Source: Mytilus californianus
Taxonomy: Eukaryota; Mollusca; Bivalvia; Mytilida; Mytilidae
Reading direction: 5' to 3'
Assembly: GCF_021869535.1 (NCBI RefSeq)
Contig: NW_026262581.1
Location: 116,774,771-116,838,770 of the forward strand
DNA length: 64,000 nucleotides
Shown: one piece after another, positions 25,701 through 40,700 of the stretch
How positions within the stretch are numbered: position 1 is the stretch's first letter
How the letters are laid out: each line of letters begins with the position of its first letter
Made by a program: the position numbers and the translations under genes
The notes under the pieces: generated by a model
Seen by the model: the letters and a program-made list of their open reading frames with translations, nothing else
Databases searched by the model: none
Told to the model about the DNA's origin: nothing

Positions 25701-28700
25701 TATGGAAGTCATTTTCTGATTATGTTGTGAAATTTAAGACACAGACTGATTTTAGCAAAGACCAAAAAGCTTTGAAAGTTGCAGAACTCAAGTCACAACA
25801 AACCGTTGCAAATAATTTCCAAAATTTGAAGCATTTACATACCTGACTAGAAGATAAGATCTGATGAATGAATGGGGTGATATGATCTAGATTCTCTCTG
25901 GTGACATCCTTAAGTGACATTGTAGCTGCTGTGGCTACTTCACTATTTGTTAGACCTTGCAGTATCAGAGGTATCACAGATCCAAGTATATCTGGATGAT
26001 AATTCAACCATTCACCAAAAGATCCTAGGAAAAAATCACAAACAGAGTACATTCAGTCATTTTTCATTGGAAATATTTGCAACTATAATAACCCCACATT
26101 GTGAAATTATAACTACACAAACCATGTACTTCACCCTTGTGACATATATTAATCAATTACATTTAGTTAATCAAATTTATATCAAATCCATTTAGAAAAT
26201 TAGATTCCATATACTATTATAACCAATATGTAAGTATTATAGCTAATCTACTAAAGAGTGTAATTTTTAAGAAGAAATTTAATTTTTTTATTGACTTTTT
26301 TGTTTGGTGTATACAAAAAACTTAGCCAAGCTGGTTCTACATGCACACTTAGGAACCTGTTTTACGTTCTGATTGGCTTAAAACAGACCTTCAACAGATA
26401 GCAAAAAAATTTAAGTTTGATTTCATAGTCCACATTAAGAACAAGCAAACTTAACTTTGCAGTATTTTGTACACACTTTTTATTACTGGAACTTAAATTT
26501 TAGTTTGAAATACACAGCAAATTTTAATACTTTATCACTTATAACAATGAAAACTCTTTATACTTACCAACCATATATAATGCTGTGGAGATAAACTTTA
26601 TATTGTCGTAAGGTAGTTTTGGAATGAGATTCATTACATTAGGCATGTACAGGTTTTCTTCTAAATCAACACTTTCTGCTACTGATCCAAACAGGAAGAA
26701 TATAGCTTCTGCCAACTACAATATCAAACAGACTTTATACATTGTAAATTATTGAAGATTTACTAAATACGTTCCCCTGAAAACCTGCGTAAATAATTTT
26801 AATCTAGAAATAGATGCAAGCACTAGACTTTAATTCAATTGTATGAAATTAATAGAAAAACAGATTATGTCTTAGAAAGTTGCCTTCAGTTTAGGTAAAT
26901 TTTGATACTAACCTGCCATTGTATTGTGTTAGATTCATTTTTATCTACACAAGACCCTAACACAGAACACAAGTATCCTAATAATGGTTCTCTTAATATG
27001 CTGAAGGAATACATCTAAAATATAAAATATGTAATCATTTTTATGATATAATAGCTATAAACTTTAGAATATTTCAGAGATTCTATTAGGGTTTGAATTT
27101 TCAAATATTTTGGTCTGGAGCATCACTGAAACATTTTTTTTATGTCAAAATACGTATCTGGTGCTGTAAATTTGGTACTGTTATTACATCATTATCAGGG
27201 TTCAATGGATCCTGAAGAAAGTGAAGATACAGATAAAAATAATAAACTGTTGACACAGAGATATGTCTCGCTTTTTTTGTAATTTGATAGTATAATGCAA
27301 ATGTTGAATCTAAATGACAATATTTAAACATTTAAACTAAGCAAATAATTCAAAGTCAATGAACCATGACTAAAGGTGCAAGACCAAATAACCTCTGTGG
27401 AACTGAGAAATGCCAATGCTTACAAAACTGCATACCAAATACTTTTGAGTCATCATAAATGGTTCCTTTAAACTAACCTAAACATAAACTTTAACTTATA
27501 AACTATGTAAAAGTTTCGTAGTCAATGAACCATGACATTAATCTCAATGGAAATGAGACTTGCAAATGCTAATACAACTGAATACCAAATATCATTGACT
27601 GGACATAAGTGGTTCATCTTAAACTGACCTAATCACAAATTAATACAAGTAAACTAACAAAAGTTTCAAAGTCAAAAGACCATGACTGAGGGGGGCAGGG
27701 CCTTAATAATCTCCATGAAAATGAAATGTGCCAATGCAAATGCAACTGCATACTAAATATCAGTGACCTACCACTAATGGTTCCCCATAAACTGACCTTA
27801 TCACAAACTAATGTATTGTTGACGCCACCCACTGTGCCGCTGCAAACAGCATGCATAAGTCTCGCTTTTTCAACTTCGCCAAGGCAACACAAAAATAGAA
27901 TTATACATAATAGAATGAATGCTGTTTTAAAAACTTTAAAACGAAATAATAGCAAGTGCACTTCACATTTTGCATGAAGCAGGAAAGTACTTTTTGCTAA
28001 AAATGTGATCATGCCATGCTTTCATTTCGTATAATTTTCTCAAAAAAGCACATTCAATTCTATATTGGGTGATTTAATAAATCTTACGATTTTTTATATT
28101 CTAGATGTTGATAATGCTAAATGTGTGCATTGAAAAACACAGATGAAGAGTATAACATGTATTTCATATCAAGGGCAAAATAGAGCTTTACATAATGTCT
28201 TTTGTTAAGTACATTGACCTCTATATCTCTAAATATTATTTGTTTTTTTGTGTTGTTGCATTTATGTCTCATAAATGTATACACCACATCTTCACAATTT
28301 TCATTATTGAGTTTAATTTATCTGGGGAAGTGTTTGAAAAGAAAATTTTTCATGTCAATACTTCTATTTCCTATGTATACACATAGTCAGTGAACAAATC
28401 ACTTAAAACAAGCAACATATTCAAACAATTATGAACAAAAAGTCAACATACTTACAAGAAAAAAAAATTGGTTCAAAAACCAACCAAGGATTTCAAATGT
28501 GCAAGGTCTACAAAATTTATCAATCAAACTAAAACTTCTTCTAGCAAACTGAACCCATGACAAACAGAAAAAAGCTACAGAACCTCATTTACTTCTTTCA
28601 ACATGTAATTCATCAGCTAACAGGATAAATTTTGAAACTAAATCTGATAATCAAATTCACATGCACACAATTTCATGTGTGTATTCTAGAAATGTATGAA

Positions 28701-31700
28701 TAGGGTAAATAATTCAAATGCATAACAATTTTGATAAACCTACCAAACAGAAAAATAAAGTGAGGTAGTACACATCAGATAAGTAATCATAGGAATATTG
28801 ATTGATTGATTGACTGGTGTTTTAACACCACTTTCAACACTATTGTGCTATTTCGTGGCGGTCAGTTTTTATTGATGGAGGAAGCCGGAGTCCCAGGAGA
28901 GAACCACTAACCTTTGGTAGGAAAACTGACAATCCTAGTCAATTAAGATTGGAGTTGAGTGCACCTGCCCCGTGCGAGATTCGAACTCACAACCTCAGTG
29001 TTGACTGGCTAGTGATACAGTAGTTAGACTACTTAGACCACTCGGCCACCGAGGCCCCCTCATAGGAATAAATATGCCATAACTATATCTGATAATATAT
29101 CTCCAAGCACATGGTATTGTTTCTCCAAGATGAAAAACTTTTGATTTCCTATATAAATGTAATTCAAATTGAATTCAGAAATAAATTTGAAGCCTCCTCT
29201 TCATAATCTTATCTAACAAGGTTCTGTTTGACTTACCATGGTATCCCCTATGTCTTGTCTGTAACATCGGAATTGTTCTACTTCATCTGAAATACAGTTA
29301 CTAAAACTAAACAAATTCCAATTCATATGTGTCAAACTATGCATCAATGATATTCAAAAGACATAGGAGTATATATTTCACATATAACTATTCATTATTT
29401 GTACATAAAAATCACAAGACTTTATAATACTTTGTTTCCCTAGGCTTATACCAAAAAGATCCCTTAGTGAACCTAATCCTAGTATGGTAACCTGTTAAAC
29501 GAATTAATTTCACATTTTTAGTTCTCTTATTACCAATATATCGATCTCGAGGTAGTTTTTATAAATGAGTTACACTAGTTGAACCAAGGTCAATCCGTGT
29601 AAATGACATTATTGAACAGTGAATTCTTACTGTGACGTAATAACATAAGCATTGTAGCATACGAAATGTAGCGCACAAATTTCGAAAGTACTTTAAGTGC
29701 CACAAACTTATTCTGATTTTTTCGACTAATTACCAGTAATAAATTGAACTACTCTGTACAAGGAATTTGATAAGATGTTTTACCTGAGGTCCAAGAAGTA
29801 TATGTTTGATCATCAGGGTACTGAACTTTGATTAACAGAATTTCTACCAGTGAAAAAAAGAATGGTTGTATCACAGGCAGCAACAGCTGACATTTTGATG
29901 GGTCAGACTCTAAAATCTCATCCTGTAATATGAAACACAAAGCTTAATTGGTCAGATTCTCAAATTTCATCCTGTAATATCATACACAAAGCTTAATTGG
30001 TCAGATTCTCAAATCTCATCCTGTAATATTAAAGACAAATCTAAAATCTCATCCTGTAATATCAAAGACAAATCTAAAATCTCATCCTGTAATATCAAAG
30101 ACAAAGCTTAATTGGTCAGATTCTAAAATCTCATCCTGTAATATCAAAAACAAATATTAATTGGTCAGACTCTAAAATCTCATCCTGTAATATCAAAGAC
30201 AAAGCTTAATTGGTCAATCTCTAAAATCTCATCCTGTAATATCAAAAACAAATATTAATTGGTCAGATTCTAAAATCTTATCCTGTAATATCAAACACAA
30301 AACTTAATTGGTCAGATTCTCAAATCTCATCCTGTAATATCAAAGACAAAGCTTAATTGGTCAGATTCTCAAATCTCGTCCTGTAATATCAAAGACAAAG
30401 CTTAATTGGTCAGATTCTCAAATCTCATCCTGTAATTACAAAGACAAAGCTTAATTGGTCAGACTCTGAAATCTCATCCTTTAATATCAAACACAAAGCT
30501 TAATTGGTCAGATTCTCAAGTCTCATCCTGTAATATTAAAGACAAATCTAAAATCTCATCCTGTAATATCAAAGACAAATCTAAAATCTCATCCTGTAAT
30601 ATCAAAGACAAAGCTTAATTGGTCAATCTCTAAAATCTCATCCTGTAATATCAAAAACAAATATTAATTGGTCAGATTCTAAAATCTCATCCTGTAATAT
30701 CAAACACAAAACTTAATTGGTCAGATTCTCAAATCTCATCCTGTTATATCAAAGACAAAGCTTAATTGGTCAGATTCTCAAATCTCATCCTGTAATATCA
30801 AAGACAAAGCTTAATTGGTCAGATTCTCAAATCTCATCCTGTAATTACAAAGACAAAGCTTAATTGGTCAGACTCTGAAATCTCATCCTTTAATATCAAA
30901 CACAAAGCTTAATTGGTCAGATTCTCAAGTCTCATCCTGTAATATCAAACACAAAGCTTAATTGGTCAGATTCTCAAATCTCATCCTGTTATACCAAAAA
31001 CAAATATTAAAGATATTCCAATCTACTACACATTTTTTTTCTTTTGAAGATGAAAAGGACCATAACATTGGTAGAGTACATGTGAATCCCATAAAACGGA
31101 ATTCAACCTGTATTTTATATTCTAAAAAACTTTTTCAAGGGATATTCATCTTTTCAAACCATTCTATTACAAGAATAGCCTTTTTTATTATGAAACAAAT
31201 TGCCTGTTTATTGTAGATTTTGGTGACATTTCAAGAAAATGCATCATTTTTCTAAATGAAATTATGTCATTTACAACTTTTCATAAAATTGATCATGCCA
31301 AATATCTCAGAACCATTACCTACAGCTTTCCATATGGGTCAACCACTTTTGATTTTGTCATTGCAATATTATATCTAATATCTAATTATTGGCCTACCTG
31401 TAGAACATACCAAAAGGTAAATGGCATGTTACTAAAGTTCTCATCTATAGGATAATGACCTGGAATTGATGTGCAGGCCTATAAAAGATAGATAATATCT
31501 ATTTCAGTCAAAATGAGTGTCAGGTGAATTGTGCAGATTCTTGTTTACTTTTCACTTTTATATATGTTATCATAAACAAGTCTTCTGATAAATATTAACA
31601 AATCATCCTTCTTTTACCAAAAATGCCCCCCCCCCCCCCCCTTTTCTTCATCACTCTTTGTATCTATGCAACTTGTTCCTTCCTTATTCATTTTTTCTTC

Positions 31701-34700
31701 TACTTATTTTTTTTATTGATTCCCATAACAATAAACATACAGTAATAACACATTAGAGTGCTTTGAATTGACATTTTCTTAATTCAGGCATATACAAGGG
31801 GGAATAAACGTATTTACACTTTTGGTATTTAGCTGAATTTTGTCTCCAAATGACCTTAGATCTGCTCCGAATAACCTTCTGACGTCAAGCAACAATCACT
31901 TTTTTATTGTGACGTCAAATTTTTAAAATTGTGATGTCAAATCTTACGGGAACTTGTGTGATTTTACGTAATGGCGGACAAATTTGCATACAAGTGTAAA
32001 TACGTCTATTGATGATTTTTCCAAATCAGGTATTGAGGCTTTCAAAATTCCAAAATATACGTATAAAATAAAATGATCATATTCTGACTGTGCCCTTACT
32101 TTTCCTGAATACACTACATTTCTACATTTTGTGGGAGTTTTCACAATTACTTAAACAAGTTCTAGATGCAACAAGACATAGAAAACATTTCAAATATTTT
32201 GACATCAAACTAAATTATCTGATCACTTTCACAAGTAATGAAAAAAAAAGATTGCCCTTTATTAAAATGACTAAACCCATAAATTAACTGATAGTTGTGG
32301 ATAGGGATGTTATCCAAGTTGTATCATTATTACCTAAAACAAACAGTTACAATGTATTGTATAAACACTTAGTGTGTGTTTTTCTCCCCAGGTTTATATG
32401 AGTGTATGTTTTGTGCATAGAAGTGAAGTTTTTTGCTGTAAATCTAGAAACAAATGGTCAATCTGAGTTTTGGAGTCCTTGTTTTGTAACCAATCCCAAT
32501 TCAATGCTTTATAGAAGAAATAGTTACTCTTTCAATAAACAAAGGAATTGATCTTATTTAGCTAGCAAGCAAACATCACATCATGGTTATTTGTACACAT
32601 TAAAGAAATACATTGTAAAAACCAATCAGATACCAGGCTTACAATTAAGTATGCCATATATGTAAGTTTCATCTACATAAGATTCATCAGTGGCCCTTGA
32701 ATCAAAACAGTTGGAAAGCTAAATCAAATACAAAATTGAAGCGCATTATAGTAAATCATTAATTAGTTAATCACTATTTCTCAGGTTGTAAGCAGCATTA
32801 TTCTAATTATTTTTAAAATAAGTATTTACCAGAACCATTTTTATCAGATTTAAAACATTATTTCTCCTTTCATCATCCAGACACAATGAGGCATCAATGA
32901 TTAGCTTGGTATGATTCTCTGCTAATGCCACAACTATCTGACAAATTCCTTGACACACATCCTGTATATAAATCAAAGTAATTCTTATGTTAGAAAGGAA
33001 AAATTCTACAATTTGTCTCACAGTTCAACCATTTTGTTTAAAAACAGAAATTGTTTTTATTACACGTACTAAGTAACAGTATTTTGAATGATAAAGTAAA
33101 AGTTCACCAGGGATCTCCATGACCTGTTTCATGATGGCACACCGCCATCGCTAAAATATCTTCCGCCACCCGTCAAATGATCCCTGCCATCATTAAATTA
33201 TTTGTACATCATATCCGGATTTCGACAATTAATGTTTCTTCAGTGATGTTAGGGATCGAAACGGTATTTGGAAGGCCATATAATTTACCTCAATTTAGGA
33301 TAGACTCTTGAATTTTAAAGAGTCAAAATAGGATGAACGGATCATATAAACTCGATGGAAAATATAATACAAGCCCAAACGAAAAAATGTAAACAAGTCT
33401 AAATTGAAAACAACGTTCAAACCTATGATTGCGTTGGATAATAAAATGCTCCGCTGGGCGCAGCTTGATACGACCGCAGAGGTCAAACTCTGAACAGTTG
33501 GGGCAAGTATGGACACAACATTCAAGCTTGATACAGCACTGAATTTGGATTGTAATTAAATATTTGACACAGCATAGGTTTTCTGACACAGAATGAATGT
33601 GGTCTAAGAACTTAAAAATTTTAAATTTACCTACTCAAACCATATCATTATTATTTGCTTTTATATATAAATCAGAAATAATCAATTCAAAATGGAAAAT
33701 TTTAAAGAAAAAAAAGGAAACCTCCCCCCCTAAATTTTTTGAACCCCCTTATGATTCATCGCCCCCAAACTCAATCCCAGCCTTCCCTTTGTGATATGGT
33801 ACCTTGCAGTACAATTTCAGAGAGATCCATACACTTGAACACAAGTTATTGTCTGGAAACTAGAAAAATTTGTAAGGGTTCCGCGGAACCCAGTGTCTCG
33901 CCTACTTTTGCTGTTAATCGCAGGCTCAACAAAAATGAGATGATGAAAAAATTTAATAAAAATATTCCTCTCGATACAATTTTTTTATTGTAAGAAGCTT
34001 CTGTCCAAGTTAGGTAAAAATCCAGGATAGTTTATGAATCTAATAAATGTTTTAAAAAATTGAACTGCAGTAATGTTAACTGGAAGAAAAACTAAGTCCA
34101 TTTATAAGTAAAATATGGATAAACAAGTACAAAATTTTAATAAAAATTTCCTTCTAGATACTAGCTTTTGATCATAAACAAACTTCTGTCCATGTTTGGT
34201 ACAAATCCAGGATAGTTTAAGAAAGTTATTAAAATTTTTAAAACTTTAACCACAGAGTGAATGTAATGTTTCCTGGCAGAAATACTAAGTCCATTTATAA
34301 GTAAAATACGGAAAAACAGGATTTTTTTTTTTAAATTTACTTCTGGATACTATCTTAAGATCATAAACAAGCTTCTGTTGTTTTATTGTGTGCTGGTTCA
34401 TATTCTGGACGCCAGTCTTTGCTCCTTTCTTTTAAAATCCTCATAACAAAAAACAAATATGAAGCTTAGAAATGGAAAAATATTAAATACTAAACTCGTT
34501 CAAAGGGTATCTACACGTCTCAATCTTCAAAATCGCTTATCTAAAAATAGAAGGACGTCCCCGGGTGCGGGAGTTTCTCGCTGCATTGAAGACCCATTTG
34601 TGCCCTTCGGCTGTTATCTGCTCTATGGTCGGGTTGTTGTCTCTTTGACACATTCCCCATTTCCATTCTCAATTTTATTCTGTCCATGTTTGGTAGAAAT

Positions 34701-37700
34701 CCAGGATAGTTTGAGAAAGTTATTAAAATCTTAAAAACTTTAACCACAGAGTGAATGTAATGTTTCCTGGCAGAAAAACTAAGTCCATTTATAAGTAAAA
34801 TACGGATAAACAGGATTTTGTTTTTTACAAAATTTACTTCTGGATACTATCTTATGATCATAAACAAGCTTCTGTCCAAGTTTGGTAGAAATCCAGGATA
34901 GTTTAAGAAAGTTATTAAAATTTCAAAAACTTTAACCACAGAGTGAATATTGGTGGACAATGCCGACGGAATGTAGGATCGCTATGTCTCGCTTTTTCGA
35001 CAAAAGTTGAAGGCTCGACAAAAATGCTTGTTTTTTGGCCCCTTTTTGGCCCCAAATTCCTAAACATTTAGGACAATTACCCCCAAACTCAAACCCAGCT
35101 TTCCCTTTGTGATATGGAATCTTGTAGTACAATTTCATAAAGATCCATACACTTACACACAAGTTATTGTCATGAAACTAGAAAAATGCTTGTTTTTTGC
35201 CCCTTTTTTGGCCCCTAATTCCGAAAATTTGGAGGCAATTACCCCCAAAATCAATCCCAGCATTCCCTTTGTGATATGGAACCTTGTGGTACAATGTCAG
35301 AGAGATCCATACACTAACACACAAGTTATGTCTGGAAGTTACAAAAATGTTATTTTTGGCCCCTAATTCCTTAACTGTTGGTACCATAACCCCAAAATCA
35401 ATCCCAACCTTCCTTTTGTGGTATTGAACCTTAAGGTAAAATTTCATAGAGATCCATTCACTTAAACTAAAGTTACGAGTGCGAAAACCAATGTGTCTAC
35501 GGACGACGAAGACACCAACGTTATACCAATATACGACCGCAAAATTTTTTTGCGGTCGTATAAAAACTGCAATGTTTATACGTGTGCATGTAAAACAAAT
35601 TTCTTGGTAGAGGGGTCTAAATACTGCACAAACAACATTTTCCAAAAGACACAAAAAAGTGAAAAGTATATTTTAACAAAACCCATTTGACTAACAGGTC
35701 GAACAACTGATGTTCTTAAACCCTGCTGACTGCCATTGATGATTGCCAAATAAATTGATCACCAGATGTAACATGGATCTTATATTTAATTTAATACCAA
35801 ACAGAAAACAATACACTTGCGGAGAAAATGGTATACCGCAAACATGAGGTGCAAAAATTTGTACACCATATCCGGATTTCGACAATTAATGTCTCTTCAG
35901 TGATGTTAGGGATCGAAACGGTATTTGGAAGGCCATATAATTTACCTCAATTTAGGTATTTGTATTTGAATTCGTATTTTAGCAGATTTTTATTATTTAA
36001 ATGAAGCATAATAGTAAACCTTTGTTCATAGTTTTCTCGTTGCTAATAACACCCTTTCTCATTTTTCAATTGTAAATGTCAACTACTCTTCATTTTGAAT
36101 AACTGAAATTGTACTGCCACCCTCAAGGGGGGTCCCTTGAGCCAGCTAGACAATTTCGATATAACCTGACCCAAACCAATATTTTTGAACAAACAATATT
36201 GGTAAATCTGAATACTACAGTCATATGGGTCATGTTTGGTAGAAATCCAGGATAGTTTGAGAAAGTTATTAAAATCTTAAAAACTTTAACCACAGAGTGA
36301 ATGTAATGTTTCCTGGCAGAAAAACTAAGTCCATTTATAAGTAAAATACGGATAAACAGGATTTTGTTTTTTACAAAATTTACTTCTGGATACTATCTTA
36401 TGATCATAAACAAGCTTCTGTCCAAGTTTGGTAGAAATCCAGGATAGTTTAAGAAAGTTATTAAAATTTCAAAAACTTTAACCACAGAGTGAATATTGGT
36501 GGACAATGCCGACGGAATGTAGGATCGCTATGTCTCGCTTTTTCGACAAAAGTTGAAGGCTCGACAAAAATGCTTGTTTTTTGGCCCCTTTTTGGCCCCA
36601 AATTCCTAAACATTTAGGACAATTACCCCCAAACTCAAACCCAGCTTTCCCTTTGTGATATGGAATCTTGTAGTACAATTTCATAAAGATCCATACACTT
36701 ACACACAAGTTATTGTCATGAAACTAGAAAAATGCTTGTTTTTTGCCCCTTTTTTGGCCCCTAATTCCGAAAATTTGGAGGCAATTACCCCCAAAATCAA
36801 TCCCAGCATTCCCTTTGTGATATGGAACCTTGTGGTACAATGTCAGAGAGATCCATACACTAACACACAAGTTATGTCTGGAAGTTACAAAAATGTTATT
36901 TTTGGCCCCTAATTCCTTAACTGTTGGTACCATAACCCCAAAATCAATCCCAACCTTCCTTTTGTGGTATTGAACCTTATGGTAAAATTTCATAGAGATC
37001 CATTCACTTAAACTAAAGTTACGAGTGCGAAAACCAATGTGTCTACGGACGACGAAGACACCAACGTTATACCAATATACGACCGCAAAATTTTTTTGCT
37101 GTCGTATAAAAACCGCAATGTTTATACGTGTGCATGTAAAACAAATTTCTTGGTAGAGGAGTCTAAATACTGCACAAACAACATTTTCCAAAAGACCAAA
37201 AAAGTGAAAAGTATATTTTAACAAAACCCATTTGACTAACAGGTCGAACAACTGATGTTCTTAAACCCTGCTGACTGCCATTGACGATTGCCAAATAAAT
37301 TGATCACCAGATGTAACATGGATCTTATATTTAATTTAATACCAAACAGAAAACAATACACTTGCGGAGAAAATGGTATACCGCAAACATGAGGTGCAAA
37401 AATTTGTACACCATATCCGGATTTCGACAATTAATGTCTCTTCAGTGATGTTAGGGATCGAAACGGTATTTGGAAGGCCATATAATTTACCTCAATTTAG
37501 GTATTTGTATTTGAATTCGTATTTTAGCAGATTTTTATTATTTAAATGAAGCATAATAGTAAACCTTTGTTCATAGTTTTCTCGTTGCTAATAACACCCT
37601 TTCTCATTTTTCAATTGTAAATGTCAACTACTCTTCATTTTGAATAACTGAAATTGTACTGCCACCTTCAAGGGGGGTCCCTTGAGCCAGCTAGACAATT

Positions 37701-40700
37701 TCGATATAACCTGACCCAAACCAATATTTTTGAACAAACAATATTGGTAAATCTGAATACTACAGTCATATGGGTAGTTGGTAATATTTCTTTTTTACTT
37801 ATTTCTGAATGATTCATTGGTTGTTTGTTGTTTAATATCAACTAGTAAATATTACATGCACATCCCAAAATTTTTTTCTTACAGAAGTAAATCTACCATA
37901 TGTTTTAGCGGTCCTTACCATATCAGAAGATTCTGTGGCCTTTTTAAACATCTCAGATAATTGTAATACATTTGGAAGGAATTTCTGTATTGTGTATGGA
38001 AATCTGAAATATACATCTGATTTAGAAGGAATGACATTGTGTAATTCTTGGAGCAAAATACATAATTCAATAAAATCCATAATGTAATTATTTTTTTTTT
38101 ATCCATTTTGAGGGAAAATGTAATTTCCAAATAAACCAAGGACTGCAGTAAAGAAAATTAACAGAAATGGGCATACTTTAGATCACTTTCAAAAGGAATT
38201 TCAACCTTATTTAAATACTGTATTTTAAGAAATTAATGTGGTGGTTTTCATCATGCCACTGTGTCCCTATTTCATTATATGAAATTCACATTTTTAATAC
38301 TTAGCATACATATCATATACAGATAATCAAAAATAAGGACGTATGAACAATTTGATGAACTTTTAACAATCACTTTAGTGGTAAAGTCCTTGTCTCAGAT
38401 ACAGTAAGCAATAGGTCAGCTATATGTGGTGTATGGAATGATTGTAAGGTGTAAATGTCCTTTTGGAAGGTTTCATCTGAACTTGACCTCATTTTCATGT
38501 ATCACTGATAATATTAAGTTAAGTTATACCTGCAGTAAAACCCTTATCTTAAAGACTGTCAACATTAATACAATCATGACCAGTAAAGCAGGTGAGACAT
38601 TTCAGCATGTGCACTCTTGTTTTTAATTAATTGAAGATAGAGGTTAACCTAAGGGAATCAGGATGAGAGAAAACATTGACTAGACTTTCCACAGCTGTAT
38701 CAAACAGATTAGGATTATACAAGGTATGAAAGACTTGTAGTATCACAGGTTCTCCCTCCATTACAGGCACACCAAACTCAACCCAGCTAGAGAAGCACTT
38801 GAGGGCCTGGTCTTGCGCATCTTCTGGTGAAGTAGGTATCATCAGACTCTGCAGTAAGGTCAGAACTGAAATATACATAAATTCTTAGTTTCTAAAATTC
38901 CTGAAGTTAATCAATTACAGAGTTGTAACAGAGAAGATGGTAACTGAATTATCTTGATCCTGTGAACTGGATCATTTTTCAGTCTTGATTAACTAAACTT
39001 TTAAATCATCAAGTTTAAATTTCACTGATATTATCCGTCAAATATTTTTTTTATGTTATCTTATGATTTGTTTATCATATCATTAAAGGAAATAACTGGA
39101 AAAATGAAATTTATTAATGACTGTACTTAAAAATAATTAATAACAAACACATACCATGCTGTAAACCTTTTGTAAGTTCCTGTCTTAGTAGAGATCGTCT
39201 GTTCTGAGCAAGACTGGAACTGAAAAACTGTAAATAACATTTGTTTCATTAATTCTATATTATTAGCAATTAACATGTACTCATTGTGTAACATATTTGC
39301 ACACTATAATGACAAAATTCATTTAGTATGCAATTTTTAAACTACAATTTTTTTCATTTTTGATAACCATCATTAAGTTTTTTTTTTAAATTTATTATGA
39401 CATAGTTAGGTTCTTCTTATTGATGTTACCCACAATTTCTTTTTTTTAAAGCAAAAACTTGGAACAAAATAACACAATTCAATTCTTCAGTAGATGTCAC
39501 TCCTAGTCTGGTAATTAACAAACTTTTTAATCAGCTATGACAATTCAAATATTTTATTTGGTATTATTTTGACAGCTTAATATGGTGGTATATTTTATAA
39601 ATTAGAAAATCTGTTACAATTAGAACTTTTATACAAATGTATCCTACCTCCTCTGGTAGCACCCTGATAGTCTCTAACAATATATGTAGCCTCTGTGTAC
39701 TCTGAAAACAAAATGGCTTTAGTTGGCAATGTTCTTCATTTATAGATATCTTTGGAATAGTGAAAAGAAGTTTCATGTTCAGAGCATGGCATTTTATAGT
39801 AAGTTTGAATATTGTGAAGTCAGAAATACCATATGTATCGAGGTTTTTTTAAAGGATAAAAGAAGAATGTGTATGAGGACACGAATGCCCGTGCTCAAGC
39901 TTTGCCATTTTTCAAGTTAAAAAGAGGCATAACTCTAGAACGGTAAACGACTCACAACCCAAATTCGAACCCTGTAGAGAATGTTGTGGTTAGTAGCATT
40001 ATGTTTGAGTTTCATAAAATTTGGATGAGACAAACTTAAGTTAGAGTGTGGAAACAAAAATGGGATGGACACAAAGACTGAAGGACGATCAAGGGTAACA
40101 CTTAATGCCCCCATTGCCCAAGGTGGGGACATAAAAATATAATGGTAATCTAGAATATGTATAAATAATTCGAAATACTCTTTTACCAAAGTTCTAATGT
40201 AATATGGTAAGGGAAATTCTAGTAAAGTTTTTCTAACTATCTCTCCTTTCAATTTGGGATTCCATAGAATGGATGTATTCTCATAATACTTATCTTTTCA
40301 TAAGTTTAAAATCTAAACTGATTTTCTTGGTACTACAGAAATACATATCTTTTCTTAAATTTCTTTAAACAGCAATATAAAAAGCATTGAACACATTAAG
40401 TAAAATAGTCTTTCATTATTATTCATGCTGTACATCATACACTAAATAATATCAGGTAATTCATCAAACCAATTTCTGCACACAATTTTTAAATATAAAA
40501 ATATTAGATAACTGCTTAAAACATGATTAAATTACAATTTATCGTTCATCAATAACATCCTCTGGAATGTAAAATTAAACATTATGTACAAATATTGGTA
40601 ATACCATTATAAAGACTGTTTTAATACACAAATATATACCAATAAGATAATGACAAAAACTTAGTTTATTGTTTTCCATAATGATATTTTATTTTTAATC

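Noticed and set aside
27629..28012. 127-residue minus-strand open frame
   Set aside because: It covers the 'tatgtctcgctt' repeat in IPO13 intron 13; hydrophobic runs come from AT-rich sequence.
28960..29059. Functional tRNA gene on the minus strand
   Set aside because: The A and B boxes belong to a SINE: the acceptor stem is not closed, there is no clean anticodon arm, and the core domain, tail and target duplications follow.
35178..35654. 158-residue minus-strand open frame (175 residues in the second copy at 36724-37251)
   Set aside because: It runs through the core repeats and hairpin of a non-autonomous element and appears twice only because of the 1546-bp duplication; no domain or motif.
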